NCBI RefSeq assembly: GCF_000485595.1 | Contig: NW_014577689.1 | Coordinates: 3,469 to 42,925, forward strand | From: Priapulus caudatus | Taxonomy: Eukaryota; Priapulida; Priapulimorpha; Priapulimorphida; Priapulidae | Direction of reading: 5' to 3' | DNA: 39,457 nucleotides | In this document: one piece after another, positions 10,701 to 25,200 of the stretch | How the letters are laid out: every line of letters begins with the position of its first letter | Position numbering within the stretch: position 1 is the first letter of the stretch | Notes under the pieces: generated by a model | The model's database searches: none | The model's input: the letters and a program-made list of their open reading frames with translations, nothing else | Told to the model about the DNA's origin: nothing | Program-made: the position numbers and the translations under genes

Positions 10701-13700
10701 CCTAATTATCGACTTTGCTTCACTTTGATGCTAAGTGGTGTATTTTAAAATGTCCTTATCTGATTGCTGATTGGCTGAGACTGCTTGTCAATTACGCCAG
10801 CTGGATAGCCTAGGTATATTATATATCAGAATTTCTCGCTTACGATTCCTGACTGGTTTACTTGATCTCCTGCGATTTGTGAAACCCTTGAAACTAATCT
10901 ATGTAAAAGCAATGGTGTGGGGAATGTGGAGGCATTTCTAATGGCTCAGTAAGTAGGTGTACAACATGAACCACATCTGATTGAGGATTTTGATCGTTAG
11001 CTCATCTGACGTAGTCAGATGCAGCTTGTAGAATCGTATGATTGTCCGTGCGTGCGTGCATGCGTGCATGTGTGCGTGCGTGTGTCCGTGCGTCCGTGCG
11101 TCCGGCCGTCCGTCAACAGTTGGGCACAAATCTAAATGGCTCGACGTACGGATTTGAAAGTCGGGACGTAGGGGGGTAGGGTGAGAGGTAGGAGGGAGGG
11201 AGGTGGGAGAGAAGGACCCCCCCACCCCCTCTAATTAAACTTGGAGATCCATGCTCATATGTTGAAATCTTTTATGTCAACGTCAATGTCATTCCTTAAC
11301 TTGTATTTGAATTGTTATTATTGTTCTTGTTATTAGAATTAGCCCATAGAGATTAGGTGGGTGCGGAAGTGTAGCTGATATATTTGTTCGAATTCACTAC
11401 GAAAGTCAAACAAGAATAAAGAAGACATGTGTTTTTATAGACAAATGCGTGCGTGCGTGCGTGCGTGCGTGCGTACTTTGCTACTGCTAACTGTGCTACT
11501 GCTACATTATACAGTGTAGAGTTGTTAATGTCATAACTTTGTAACGCAACTCTTGATATGACAAGAAGAGATGTTCTGTTGTCACGTCTGTAGGTGCTTG
11601 GCGTGACGGTCAATGATGGCGCATGCTAACTAGCTGTGGCATCCGCGCCGTGCTCGCACGGGACTCTACGCACCGTGTACAAATACACGCCGTGGATCAA
11701 TTCAAGAGGATCGCAAGCACCCATCACTGCAGCGAGTAGAGCCGCTGGCAGTGCTAGTGGTCTTGCCTCCGCCCTTCTCACCCTCAATAGGAACGTTCAA
11801 GCTACAGTCTAGATACTAGTAAGGGCCTAAGAAAAAAGATGTTGTCTCTGGCTAACGAGCTGAAATAAAAATAGACAACGGAGCTAGGCAGCAAGAAAAA
11901 ATTTTGCAAATATTTTTTTGTGGTATTTAGACAATACTTCTTTATACTTAATAATGACAAGCCGCCATATAATGACATGTCCAAATAAAATTAAATGCAT
12001 CACATGCGATTTTTTTTGGCCGATCGTCGCAATGAATACTTTTTGGGCACGGGGGGGGGGGGGGGGGTGAAATGGACTAGGCCGGGTTAAGGCTATGCAC
12101 AACCTGACTACGCTCATACACCGATCGCGCCCACGCTCACAAAAATTTGCCGCAGTGTGGTGACGTGGTGAGAGCTGGGCCAATGGGCCCCCAGGGCGGG
12201 CCCAGCTCCGATACTACGATCTAATACGTCGATACTAGATTAAAGTGCGTTTTTACCACCCGACTTATTGCGCTCAACAAAGCTTTCACAGCACACGCTC
12301 ACACGCACACCGGCACTCACCTTGGCACTGCGCTCACCTGCGTCTATATTGCGACCTAATAGATCGCATTGCTCCACCCAGCGGCGCCTCAACTGTCGTG
12401 CCAGCAAGCCCTAGTGGCGACTTAATCACGGTCTAGGCAAGGCGCCCGACTGCGCGGCAACGACATATGAAACACTGGCGCGCCGTTAAGACCATCATCA
12501 TATGTTTGCCTGCTGTCACAATCAAGATAACTTGCTAACTGATTTAATACCCATAAATAGTATCAGGCAGCATGCCGCCAAAGACTTCTATTTCTCACCT
12601 CTCATCCTCTTCAGCATGAATGAGGGCTTGGCAATCGCAGTAATTCGAGTGTGTCCGCTACGAGAAACATCGTCATGAGTAGTGTTGCCATCATCCATAG
12701 TGGATCCTGGTGGTGGTCCAGGGGTAAGCCCCAAATTTATAGCCCAAGTTCCGCAGGAGCGTGATCTGAGCGTAAGCTAACATTGTAATGCGAAGCACAC
12801 AATGGCGTGGTCTGAGCGTCGTTGCGTAGTACACATCGTAGTACGACGGGTCGATGCTGCTAGAGACGCACCATGGCATAGTGAGAACGTGTCAGTCGGC
12901 AGAAGACATCTCCATGGGATAGTACAGCCTGATGAAAACATTGACATGTGCTGAGAACGGGGTGCGACAATTTCACCTAGCACGACCGACACGATCATAA
13001 GTTCGTACTATACGCTCGAGTTACGTGGTGACTAGTGCCTTCACGTCTCAATTACGCCGCGCACTGCGTTGTCTTTCCGCCACGCACGCACCAACGATAT
13101 TGGTTTTTTAACATGTTCAGGCAGTTGGCTCACGCTCTCCACGCTCATGGTGACTGCACCGCGCTAGCGACTCGCGATCGCAGTAACGTCCATATACGTC
13201 AACTGCGTTCTAACACGTTTCGCACAACACGCTCTTAAGCGGACGTAGTACGACGTAAGTGAATCGGGCCTGGTGTGACATGGGTATACGCGAAACAAAC
13301 GTCTTTTTTAGCCGTAAGAACATTTGAGTACTGCCTTCTGTAAAGCTGGGGTGAATCTCTGAATGCCGCCATGTTTGGTTTTGGATTTATTACCTCTTGG
13401 ATCATGCAATCATTATCCATCAGCAATCAATTTGTGTGTACGTATAGTGTGCTGTGCTGGTTGGCCGAGTTCATGAGGAAGGTACTGTAACCTTTGATCG
13501 GTAATTGTTGGTTACGGCTCCCAGTTTGCATAAAAGTCAAGTATTGCACACGTTCTGCAGTGTCCATAAGTCCAGAAAGCCTGGCCCATTCCGTATATGA
13601 TCCTGGAAAGTGTTTTGCCGTACAGAATGTCCCTTGAAAATGAAGCACATGTATCTGTCTAGAACAGGAAATAAAATGCCTTATAATGAGTGAAGGCATT

Positions 13701-16700
13701 TAAGAACATTAAGGACGATTTTTCTTAATAGACATCCTGTTGTGACGTATCTGTTTCGATGTAATAACATGCTCTGCAGTAGAATTCTAAATAACAAACA
13801 CTAGACGCAGGGTGGCGAAATAACGGGGGAGTCCGATCAAATACCTCCCTGTTTTACCTCGCCGCGACCGCCTGCAAGACTGTGACTCCCTGAAAATTCT
13901 GTGATACTGAACCAGTTCGTCTGCGAGCCACGGGCCTAGCAGAATTACCGCGATTTTTCAGGCTAATGGCAGAAAATTTGCGCTGACGGCAATCATGATG
14001 AATCTTCAAAATAAGCACATTCGTTGTATGTTAATCATCTTAATTTGAAACCCAGACTGCGACCCATGTTTTGAGGGTAGGGAGTCGTTGGACTCCCTTG
14101 TTCAAAAGATGCATTTCTACCCCCTGTAGATCATTGTTGTTTGTTCATTAGAGGCGAGTTTCACCATATGTGTCCACATCGAGGAGAACACAGAGTTGTC
14201 CTTTATGAACAAAGGCCTTTTATAGGGGTGGCCTGGTAACATAGACGGTGTGGACGTGTGTTTTACGTGTGAATTTGAGAATTCAAATGGCGCTAAACCT
14301 GTTGATGCGAGGTCTGTCAGGCAGACCTGTCCAACTCATGTACGGGCTCTGTCTTGGCCTGGCACGTCGGGAAACCTATCATTGAAACCACAACCCGGAA
14401 ACCTGAAAGGTAACCCAGATTAAAAAAATCTCTCTCGTTTTTTTGGCGAAAAACCATCCCTGACTCGTTGTTGTCGAGATATTACAGTGTCGAGACTTGT
14501 AAAATCCATTTCCCAATATCTCGTACTATAAGTTTTTTGTGGGCTACTGATTACCTCGGATTTATCGCAAAAAAATGGTGGTTAAATTTCAACCAATTTC
14601 AAGGCATAATATTTAACTTATTTTTATATTGGGTTTGTATATTGGAGTGACATCCGCTTTTCAGTCTAACTTTTCCTATCGCGTATTTTCAATTTCAAGA
14701 CCAAAATTGCAAAAACTGGATTAATATTTCAACAAACAAATAATGGGTACTAACAGGTATACCAGAAAAATGCATACTAGCTCACTGGGTAATCCATCAA
14801 AAATTGTTTATAGCTGTCATCATATCTTCTGTGGTAATGGTAATGAGCAGAGTAAAGCTTCATGAGACACGGCAACGAAGGTCGTGTGTCGATAAATGGG
14901 CGTATAATATGTACCCCGAGCTAACTATTTGAATAGGATAGNNNNNNNNNNNNNNNNNNNNNNNNNAGAGAAGAGAATTAATCTGTCAGGAACCCTGAGG
15001 TACTATACTTGGTGCTACGATATGATATGTTATCCTTGCTATAGCAATGTATTTACATGAGCACGGCACAGTCGCATGTTGGCACCGAAATAAAAGTGGC
15101 ACTCGAATCCAAATAATCGGACGTCTTATTTCTTCAACTTGAACCTATACACACCCATACAACTGGGCAAAATTGTCAGAAACATCATGTAGCTTCTGTT
15201 TCACTGACATTGTTGAATGCCTCCATTCAGTAAAACCCCAATTCTTTGCAAAATCATGATGGATTTCTTTAAAACATACTAAAATTTATAACACTTTATC
15301 TACTAAAATGGTGGAAAATACAGCGGGTGTGTCAATGCGTTAATTGTCACCTCTTATGTATAAACTCCTTTGGAAAAATGGTGTGTGTTTGTCTGTTACA
15401 ATGCGGCTGGGAAATTTCTTTGGCTTTTAATAACCACGCTTTCTTGCAGGTCTCAGATAATGTTTTAGGACCAGGAACAAGTGTGTGCAAATGGCTTTAT
15501 GTTTTGTGCTGAAAAGGAGTGCTAGTTTTTTTGTAAGTTTCCCATTGATTATTCCAGTATTATTCTAAGGGCTTTTCCTACAAGTGTTTGCTTTAACATA
15601 GGAATTCAGGAAGAATAATAGCCGCCGTTCACACGGAGCAATACATTCGGTATTTAGCATTCACACTAGGCAAAAATGCGCGGTCCAACAATACTGAATC
15701 TAAAAAGATGCCGTATTTGTTTAAATACGCGGCTTCCCAGATGCGAATTACTTCTCGTGGCTTGAGAATTTCGAATCTCTTGGACGGGCGTATTTCTCTT
15801 CGTCCTGAACGCAACTGAACGCAAATACACCATTTCTGAAGCCGCGTATTTAATAGACTGGTCTGCGCGCGACAGTTCGCATTCACGTTACACTGACAGC
15901 CGTGGAACTGTCGAGTGCGGACTATAGTCTACGTATTCCTGTCGTCGTCGTTGCTGTGGCATTGATTGTTAAATGTCGCGATTGTTCGCTTGCGGCATTG
16001 TTTTTTTTCAACTCGCAGTCTCGCAGTATAAAATACGGCATTTCTGAAGCGCGAAACAGCGTGTGAACGCTCGGTAGAGTGAAGGCCAACTCAGAGTGAC
16101 AGGTCGCCTTACGTCCTAGTTGCCGGACAAAATTTGAAGATCGTACATCAAAAACCAGCCAGATCGCAGATAAAACATCGGCGACTAAATCGACATGAGT
16201 ATTCTCTACAATCCGAAAATACGGTCGCCGACGCGATGCGCAGAAATAGAAACGGTTTTTATTTCTACGCGGCAGTGCGGCGACAATCGTGAGTGCAGCC
16301 AATCACCGCTACCGTGTCGAGTCACATGATTATCATAAGTACACGGTTGATTAACAAAAATGGCAGCCTACACGCAGTTTATCAAGGAGGGATTATTGCA
16401 CAAACCCTTTCTCAATATATATTAAGTTTTCGTATACACACAGCAATTTTTTAAAATATTTTTCTGCACATGATTATAACGATTTTCAAAATTTGAGGAT
16501 AGATTTACGAAGTTACCTTGATGACATGTGATGTTTACATTGTAGCGCCGTTTTTGTTGGTCATGTGTACTGGCTCGTTTTATGTAGACTGGTCCCGGCA
16601 TCAAGCTTGCTCTGTTTCTGCTAAATAACTGCTTGTGCTAGTACAAATAATGGGCCGCGAACGCCGTCTTAGTTTCCTGCAGAACGCTATGATCTGATCG

Positions 16701-19700
16701 GCGATTAGTCACGCGTTAAGTCAGCTTCAAGTCGACATGAGTGTGTTGCTACGCTGCTAATCGGCGATAAAGTGGTTGCAGATAGTCAAATGCGTAGGGC
16801 GACCTGAAGCGCAAGCGGCTTAAGTCCGCGAATTTGTCGTCAGATCGGTAGCTCGCAAATACCGAATTTTCATAAATACGGAGTCTGCGTGTGAACGCAG
16901 GTAATAGCAATGGCTGCATCTTTTTACCTTCAGAGGGATGATTCATTTTTGCTCGTGGAGCTTATTGAAGGCTGGCTCCAACAATAACCAGTGAGATGAA
17001 AACAACATTACCAATGTCTCTGGAGAGATTGATGGAAAATTATATCATGGGTACATGTTGAAGAAATTGGGTAAGTCTGTGTCTTTAGTGTATGTGTACA
17101 TGCCTGCTGAATCAATACTTTGCATTAAAGACGCCTGCCGAAAGCAAAAAAATAATGGCTGTACACATAGTAATATATAGCTTTGTTATTTTTCACTATA
17201 TGCATCAATAAAAAAAATTATACAGGCGCTCTAAAACTTATTTTGTAATAGAACTAGCCGAAAAAGCGGCAAGCTCTCGTGACATCACGCGGATGACTGA
17301 GATTTGGCAACTATTCTCGAAATACGAGTCAGGCTCATGGTAACATTGTGCAGTAAACCGTTTCATATTTAACTGAGAAAAATGAAAAAAACTGCTTAAA
17401 AATCAAGGCAGTGTGTTAGAATTGAATCAATTATTCCGTGTTGTAATAATTAAGAACACAGGAGAATATCCATTTATACATCGCGCTACTATTGCAGAAA
17501 CCGAAACGGAGAAATCAGCGTTTTCTATTTTTCACAATGATCGACCGCTACTGTTTGCAAAATGGTTGAACGTAGTGTAAAACATACTACTGTTAGTATC
17601 AGGGTTCTCCCAGGATGAAATTGAAAGCAGGGGAGGGGAGGGGAGGGATAGGGGGGAAGGGAGGGAAGGGGAAACTTGGGGGTCCGGGGCGTGTTTTTTT
17701 ACCGTACCACTAATTAATGCGTAAAATCGCCACACACCATAGACGGTATTTTGGGTTCTTGTATATATAGAGTAGCCGAGTCGGTGCATAGTTATTGTTG
17801 GGTGCGTAGCAGGTAACTGTTTGAACTTGTGTGATGGGCTGCAGTGCATGCGTGGTACGGGTGGAATGGAATCTTTGACGATCGATTCCTCGCTGTCCAA
17901 CTTTTATTGTGGTGGAATTTAATCGGGGCGGAGGTAATTTAACGGGGCGCAACGATTGAAACAGGGGGCAGTTTCCCAAACGGGGCCGCACGCCCCGTGC
18001 CAACGTAGCGGAGAAACCTGGTACTTACTGTGACATATCATACTAACTGACACCACTAAATTGGTAAAATGTTCAATGCACCTTGAGAAATTACGAGGTT
18101 ACCAACGCAATTTCATGCAAAACGCACGGAACACCCGCGCCATTGCCTGACGTCACTAAGCTATATATCAACAAACGTGCGCCTAATGTAAGGTGTGTAG
18201 TGACGGTGAAGAACTATTTTGGGCAGCGTGGATAGTTTAACCTATCACTGGCAAGATAACATCTGTAGAAGGGTTGATGTGAATGATCTGGCCTTAGTGA
18301 ATATCATGAAAATCTGGTTGTATCTATGTCTCTGATGTCACAGTGACGTCCAGCCGCAGCTCACTAACACCGTGTGCCGGAATAATCAATACGCTCTGAA
18401 AGTTCACATGTATCGTTATATGGAGAAATGAGCATGTACATGCGGTGGCACATAGTGTTAGCCATCGAATAAAGTTGAAAATGGAAAATCGGTAAATTTT
18501 GCTAAACCTTGAGAGTAACCTTAACTTAATGTGGCGTGTCTTGATATGATGGGAGATGACGGAGGGGTGGGACAAGGGTTAGGTGCGTTCAAATCAACGT
18601 ATGTGTCTTCACATCACACATTTGACGGCTTGCAGGCGACAGACTGCGTGGTTATTCCGCCGGAGCTAAGCCCCCTTCAGTCTGTCACTGCTGTGATGGT
18701 TACTGCTGTGTCACTTCTGCAGCTACATGATAGAATCTTGTGTGACTCCAAACGTCCTTTTAGAATATGAGAAAGCAGATGATCGGCGTACCCAGGTGAT
18801 TAGCAAATTGACCTATCCATCTGGGTGAGATAAGCATGCTCCAGTTTGATATTGCGCTAGGTCAGCCTGGACTGTAGTTTATACATATTTTTCTCGTGTG
18901 CATGCCAATTGTCCGACTTTGTGGCAACTCTTCTCCCAGGCATTGTCTTTAAACAGCATCCTGTCACAACACTGATCATGTTAGATCTGCCTGTCAGTCA
19001 CACCCAGACAAATGGGTCAGTTTAATTATTATGACGTGGTCCTTTTTTACATGGTGCTGAAATGCATTCATTGTTTTGTACTGTCAGCAAGTTCATAGAT
19101 CATTTGAGAAAATATGTCATGATATACTGAATATGTCATATCAAATGACTAGAACATATAATATAAAAATTAGAGTGTAGTATTAGGGAGTACAAAATGA
19201 CCAAGTGTTTGCATGATGTGTGTGTTTTGTGTGGCTTATCATAGGCATAGTCTATTTGATGTGTTTATACTTGTCTACGTTTATTGAATACATAGAGCTG
19301 TCATCTTGTGGTATTTACTGCTTGTCTGTTAATGTTGCACCAGGACAGTAGAGGATTCAAAGATTGGCAACAACGCATTTTTAAAGAAGATTATTCAAAG
19401 GCAGCTACATCGCTATACAGATGCCATCGAGATAAATCCATTCAATCACATCGTTTACGGAAATCGGCACACAGGTAAACTGCTAAATGTAGCTTTTAGG
19501 GAACATGCAACCAGCAAGTTGGTGTTGTGTGTAATTGTTTAAAAGGTTCCATCTGAATGTACTAAGGCAGTGGTTCCCAAACGGTGCGGGCATGTCACAG
19601 GTGGTGTGCAGCGCAAGAGGATGGCAAGTGGGTGAAAGTTTCAAAGACAAACAAAGAAACATTTCAAAAATTCATGTGCCAAAAATAAATATGAAGGTCA

Positions 19701-22258
19701 TTTTCTCATTTGATTTATTTTGTTACATGTGATATAATATGGTAAATATATATGTATAGAATTAGAAACTGGTCGAATTTTCTAGATTTCATGCCATCTC
19801 CCTTTGTATTCAGTGCAGTGTTAAATAGTATCGTGTGTTATTTTTGCACTTATTTGTAAGATTTATTATACTTTCTGGATGTCACATGATCATATAAAGT
19901 ATGTTGTGCCTCTATGTTATGAATCAAGCACTGCTAGGAGTTGTTTTTGTTTTTTGAATGTAATTCTCATCAGGGAAAATTTAGTGTGCTGCGAGCGAAT
20001 TTATATTCCAAAAGTGCGGCCCAGATAAAAAAGTTTGGAACCACTGTACTAAGGCGTGTTTTTGTATCTTTACGGTCATCTCATCCCTTTCCTACTGAAG
20101 TGCTATAAACTTTCCGGCATGTAAGAAACAACTTATAACATGGTTTGCACAGTCTCTTGAAAAGTAATTGAATTTGAGGGAGTCCTTGAAAAGTACTTGA
20201 ATTTAGTAAATGTTGATTTTGTGCTGGAAAAGTCCTTGCATTTAGAAAAGAATCCTTGCCTGTAATAAACAGAAATTTTGTACCATCAATAATGTGGCAA
20301 ACCTCGATTAAAATTGCGTTAAATGAACTTAAAAAGCTATAGACACGATAGACAGTTAAATGATGATCACAAATTACAGTAAGTCAGTAAAATCAGTCAG
20401 TAAATCAAGGTATGTTGTAAAAAGTGACAGTGTTTAGAAAGGGTTTATTAATGTGATCCAGGTAAGTTTTAAAGTGGCATGCAGTGATTAAGAATGGGGT
20501 TATTAAATTAATCCAGGTATGTTTTGTTCTGTGTAAGAATTCTGATAAAATGTCCTTGAATTTCCGATAAAATGTCCTTGAAAAGTCCTTGAAAAAATTT
20601 TCAGTCTTGTATGAACCATGTATGAGATGTGTAAGAAATTACTTGTAATGCATGTAAGAAATAGCCTGTGTGCTGTGTAAGTATTAGAAAGTACATGTGA
20701 GCTGTGTGGGAATTGGCTGCTTCACATTGTCATGCATTGCAGGTGTACATTGAAATGGAGAAGTACTCGAGTGCGAGATCAGACTGCTTCCGTGCAATGC
20801 TTCTGGACGAAACCTGGCCAAAGGTACTCTACACTCATGAGCAAGGTCTTCAAGCTCATGCTATCCACAGCTGTTAAAACGTCGATGTCTATTCTTTGCA
20901 CTGAAAACTTTGAGGCCCAATTTTAGTGTCTTGTTTGGCACTGCAGTAGTAAGCATGTTACAGTTGCCTATATCATTCTCTGCGTTCCGTGCCAATCAAC
21001 ATTGCAGTGAATTTTATGCTAACAGTATTAAATGCGTATTTGACGTCCTGTTTGCGCATGTAATGCGTTTGTTTGTATGGATGTAATGCAGAGATACGGA
21101 CTTACATGTGGTCTGTGTATGTTTGTACGGGTGTATTACAGAGATAGTGACTTACACGTGGTCTGTGTATGTTTGTACAGATGTATTACAGACATACTGA
21201 CTTACACGTGGTCTGTGTATGTTTGTACAGATGTATTACAGAGATAAACACTTACACGTGGTCTGTGTATGTTTGTACTGGTGTATTACAGACATACTGA
21301 CTTAACAGTGTCTGTGTTGTTTGTTACGGATGTATTACAGAGATAGTGACTTACACGTGTCTGTGTATGTTTGTACGGATGTATTACATAGATACTGACT
21401 TACATGTGCTCTATGTATGTTTGTACAGATGTATTACAGAGATACTGACTTACACATGATCTGTGTTTGTGCAGATGTATTACAGAGATACTGACTTACA
21501 TGTGGTCTATGTATGTTTGTACAGATGTATTACAGAGATACTGACTTACACATGATCTGTGTTTGTTTGTGCAGGCATATTACAAGGATGCTGGTGCACT
21601 AGAGAAGATGGGGCGGCTGGAGTATGCGTGTGCCACACTACATGCTGCCATTAAAAACTGCTCTCCCGTTTACCCCATGGCTGATCTTAAGGAAATAAAT
21701 CAGAAACTGGCTAAAGTCCAGCAAGCTTTATTAGACAAAGGTTGGTCAACTGTTGCTGTGGACTAACGTGTTATTCTGGGTACATGTTAACCGTCACTGT
21801 TAGATATATATATCTATACTGTACATCAGCTACTAGGGGTAATTAGCTGAAATTGTAGTAGTGCGTACTGCGTAGAGTGTTTTATTTTGTTAATTAATCG
21901 AAATGGTTGTGTTGAAATCTTTAGCTATTACCTATGTATTTCTCTATGGGCGTGCGTGCGGCCGGGGCAGCGAACGGGTTTTTAAAGAGGCATGTTTGCT
22001 ACGATCTACTGTTTGTGCAAATCCGTACACACGCAGCTCAGCGTAGCCGACTAGCTGCAGATAACGAATATACACAACGCAAGGAGAACACACGCTCAGC
22101 GGGAACTTATCTTGTCCAGCCTGCATTTACACTGGTATGTCAATGGACTCGTAACGAACACCCGAGCGTTGTATCAAAATGACTTTTAATGTTTTCAGAG
22201 GGTCATGGAGTGCAAAGGAAGCTGCATCAAGAGCAGAAGGTGCCACTCAAGGAGCAAG

Positions 22259-22295
<37 letters not shown>

Positions 22296-25200
22296 ACAAC
22301 AGCAGCAGCAGAAACAACAAGGACAGCAGCAGCAGCAAAAACAACAAGGACAGCAGCAGCATTGCAATAGTATGAAATCAAATTTCGTTATATGCCGCGC
22401 CTGGATATAGCTGTTATACGTGAACTGCCCGGTTAATTGAAGAAACATCAGGAGGCCATTTCGAGAAACATTGCGAAGAGTTACGTCTAGCAGAAGTCAA
22501 AAACCTGGTGACGTTTACACGCTACTTCACTTTAAGTTATGACGTGAAGGAGATGCCAACCACTACGATTTATCCGTATTTTATACGAATTTCTATTCCA
22601 CTTGCACCATCAAACTACGAATTTCGATGTGATCTAAAAAAAAAAAAAGAATGTCAATTATTGTCATTTTTTTTCAATTTATTGCCATTTTTGACACTCA
22701 GAATGCCTAAATTGCATCTCAGAATAAAAAAAATTTGCCGGACCCCCCTAGCAAGCCCGGGTCACGTCGTGACCCGAGCAACTACTAATTTGATAGCCAG
22801 AAACTAACGATTGCTTCAAATATGTGTTGGCATCTCTGGAGGGCTTACAATGTCGCATCTACTTGTGTTTCTTATAACATGCTGCCTGCGATTGATAGAG
22901 CTTCCATGTGCATCTGCAGCCAACATGGTGGTTAATAACATACAATATATACTTATCGACACACTAATTAATAACTGACAACAACAACAACGTCATCATT
23001 ATCATCATGATCAAAAATAACCACCAGCAAAAGCACCAACAGCAACAACAACAACAAAAACGAAAACAACAACAGCTAGCAATGACAATGCGCCATGCAA
23101 CGTTGTGCTTTGCACGCGAAGGTTTTGTTGCAGATAACATGAACTGTGGACTAACTTATTTTAATGTCGATTCCTTTTTTACCACTGGCTAAATGCAGTG
23201 ATGACTGAAGGCTATAATACCTATAGCCACTACAATAACAGCTGCTACGCCGGTAAGGCTCATAGGGTCTATGTCCCCCAGGGTACTGCCGGAATGGACC
23301 CTGGTACTATCTAATATGGTTAGGGTTAGGGAGTAGGCGTAGGCGACTCCCTAGACTCGTTAGTGGAGTAGGCGAGGTACGGTCCGGCATATTAGATAGT
23401 ACCAGGGTACGTTCGGCAGTACCCTGCGTGGGACATAGACCCTCTCAGCGCCGGTAAGCTTAACGGACTCGCTGTTATTCTACTCGTCGTGTGTAGGTGA
23501 TGATTCAGTAAAGCTGCCGGCAGCAATACTCTGCAGACAGTGAGCAAGCCGTCACACCTGCCTACTGGCTGGAAACCCACACAGGCTGCACAGAAGTACA
23601 AGTGCTGTATAGAAATTGCTGGGAAATGTTGGGCTCCAGGTGAGCATTTGTTGCATGGTGGAAAGCCCGTTGGAATTTACCTATCCATCTGAGCCTAAAC
23701 AACCATGGCGCACACCTTGGCGTGTTTGTTGAATAGATCTTTTAGGTTCTCTGGTAATCAAGCTCGTCTCGTTTCTACGCATGTTCAATGCACGCAGGCC
23801 TTATATTATCGACTTTGCTTCACTTTGATGCTAAGTGGTGTATTTTAAAATGTCCTTATCTTGATTGCTGATTGGCTGAGACTGCTTGTCAATTGACGCC
23901 AGTGATAGCCTAGGTATATTATATATCAGAATTTCTCGCTTACGATCCTGACTGGCTTTATTGATCTCTGCTGATTTGTTGAAACCCTTGAAACTAATCT
24001 ATGTAAAAGCCAATGGTGGGGGAATGTGGAGCATTTCTAATGGCCTAGTAAGTGCGTGTACTACATGAACAATCTATTGCAGGATTTGATCGTTAGCTTA
24101 CTGAGTAGATCAGATGAGCTGTCTAGAATCGTATGATTGTCCCATGCGTTGGTGCATGCTGTGCCATGTGTGCGTGTTCGTTGTGCTACCATGTCCGTCG
24201 TCGTGCGTCGGCCTGTCCGTCAACAGTTGGCCCACAAAATCTAAATGCTCGACCGTAACGCGCATTTGAAAAGAAAAAAAAAAAAAAAAAAAAAAAAAAT
24301 AAAAAAAAAAAAAAAAAAATCGAGAAAAAAAAAAAAAAAAAAAATGTCGCGTAGGGGGGTAGTGTGAGAGGTAGGAGGAGGGAGGTGGCGAGAGAAGCGA
24401 CCCCCCCACGCCCCTCTAATTAAACTTCGGAGATCCATGCTCATTGTTGAAATCTTTTATGTCAACGTCAATGTCAGTTCATTAACTTGTATTTGAATTG
24501 TTTATTATTGTTCTTGTTATAAGAATTAGCCATTCTAGAGATTTAGCGTGGTGTGCGGAAGATTAAGACTGATATATTTGTTCGATTCACTACGAAAGTC
24601 AACAAGAATAAGAAGACATGTGTTTTATAAGACAAATGCGTTGCGTGCGTGGCCGTGCGTGCGTGCGTGCGTACTTTGCTACTGTAACTGTGCTACTGTC
24701 ATTATACAGTGTAGAGTTGTTAAATGTCATAACTTTGTAAACGCAAACTTCTTGATATGCACAAGAAGATGTTCTGTTGTCACAGTCTGTTATGCGCCGG
24801 TGCTTGGCGTGAGGTCAATGGATGCTGCATTGCTAGATAGCGGTGTCGCATGCCTGCGTTCGCACTGGACTCTACAGCGTGCTACAATACGACGCCGTGG
24901 AGTTCATTCAAGTAGGGATGCAGCAGCACCCTCACTGACAGCGACGTTAGAGCCCTGGCAATGCTATGGCTCTTGCCCTCGCCCATTTCACCTCAATAGG
25001 TAACGTTTCAGCTACACGTCTGATACTTTAGTAAGCGCCTAAGCAAAAAAAGATGTTTGTCTCTGCTAACGAGCTGAAAAAAGATTGGCACACGGTAGGT
25101 AGGCAGGCCAAAAAAATTTAATCAATATTTTTTTTTGGGATTTATACAATACTTCTTTCCCTTATATCTTATAATGCACAGCCCATTATTAAGTGACTTT

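Noticed and set aside
11041-11475. GTGC/GTCC repeats as a CRISPR-like array
   Set aside because: Simple microsatellites with no spacer structure, in a eukaryotic intron.
22741-22790. CGGGTCACG-T-CGTGACCCG inverted repeat as a regulatory site
   Set aside because: Short, not preserved in copy A, and without context; probably chance or a transposon relic.
24110-24444. Phe-rich minus-strand frames
   Set aside because: Created by the A run in block B, which is absent from copy A.
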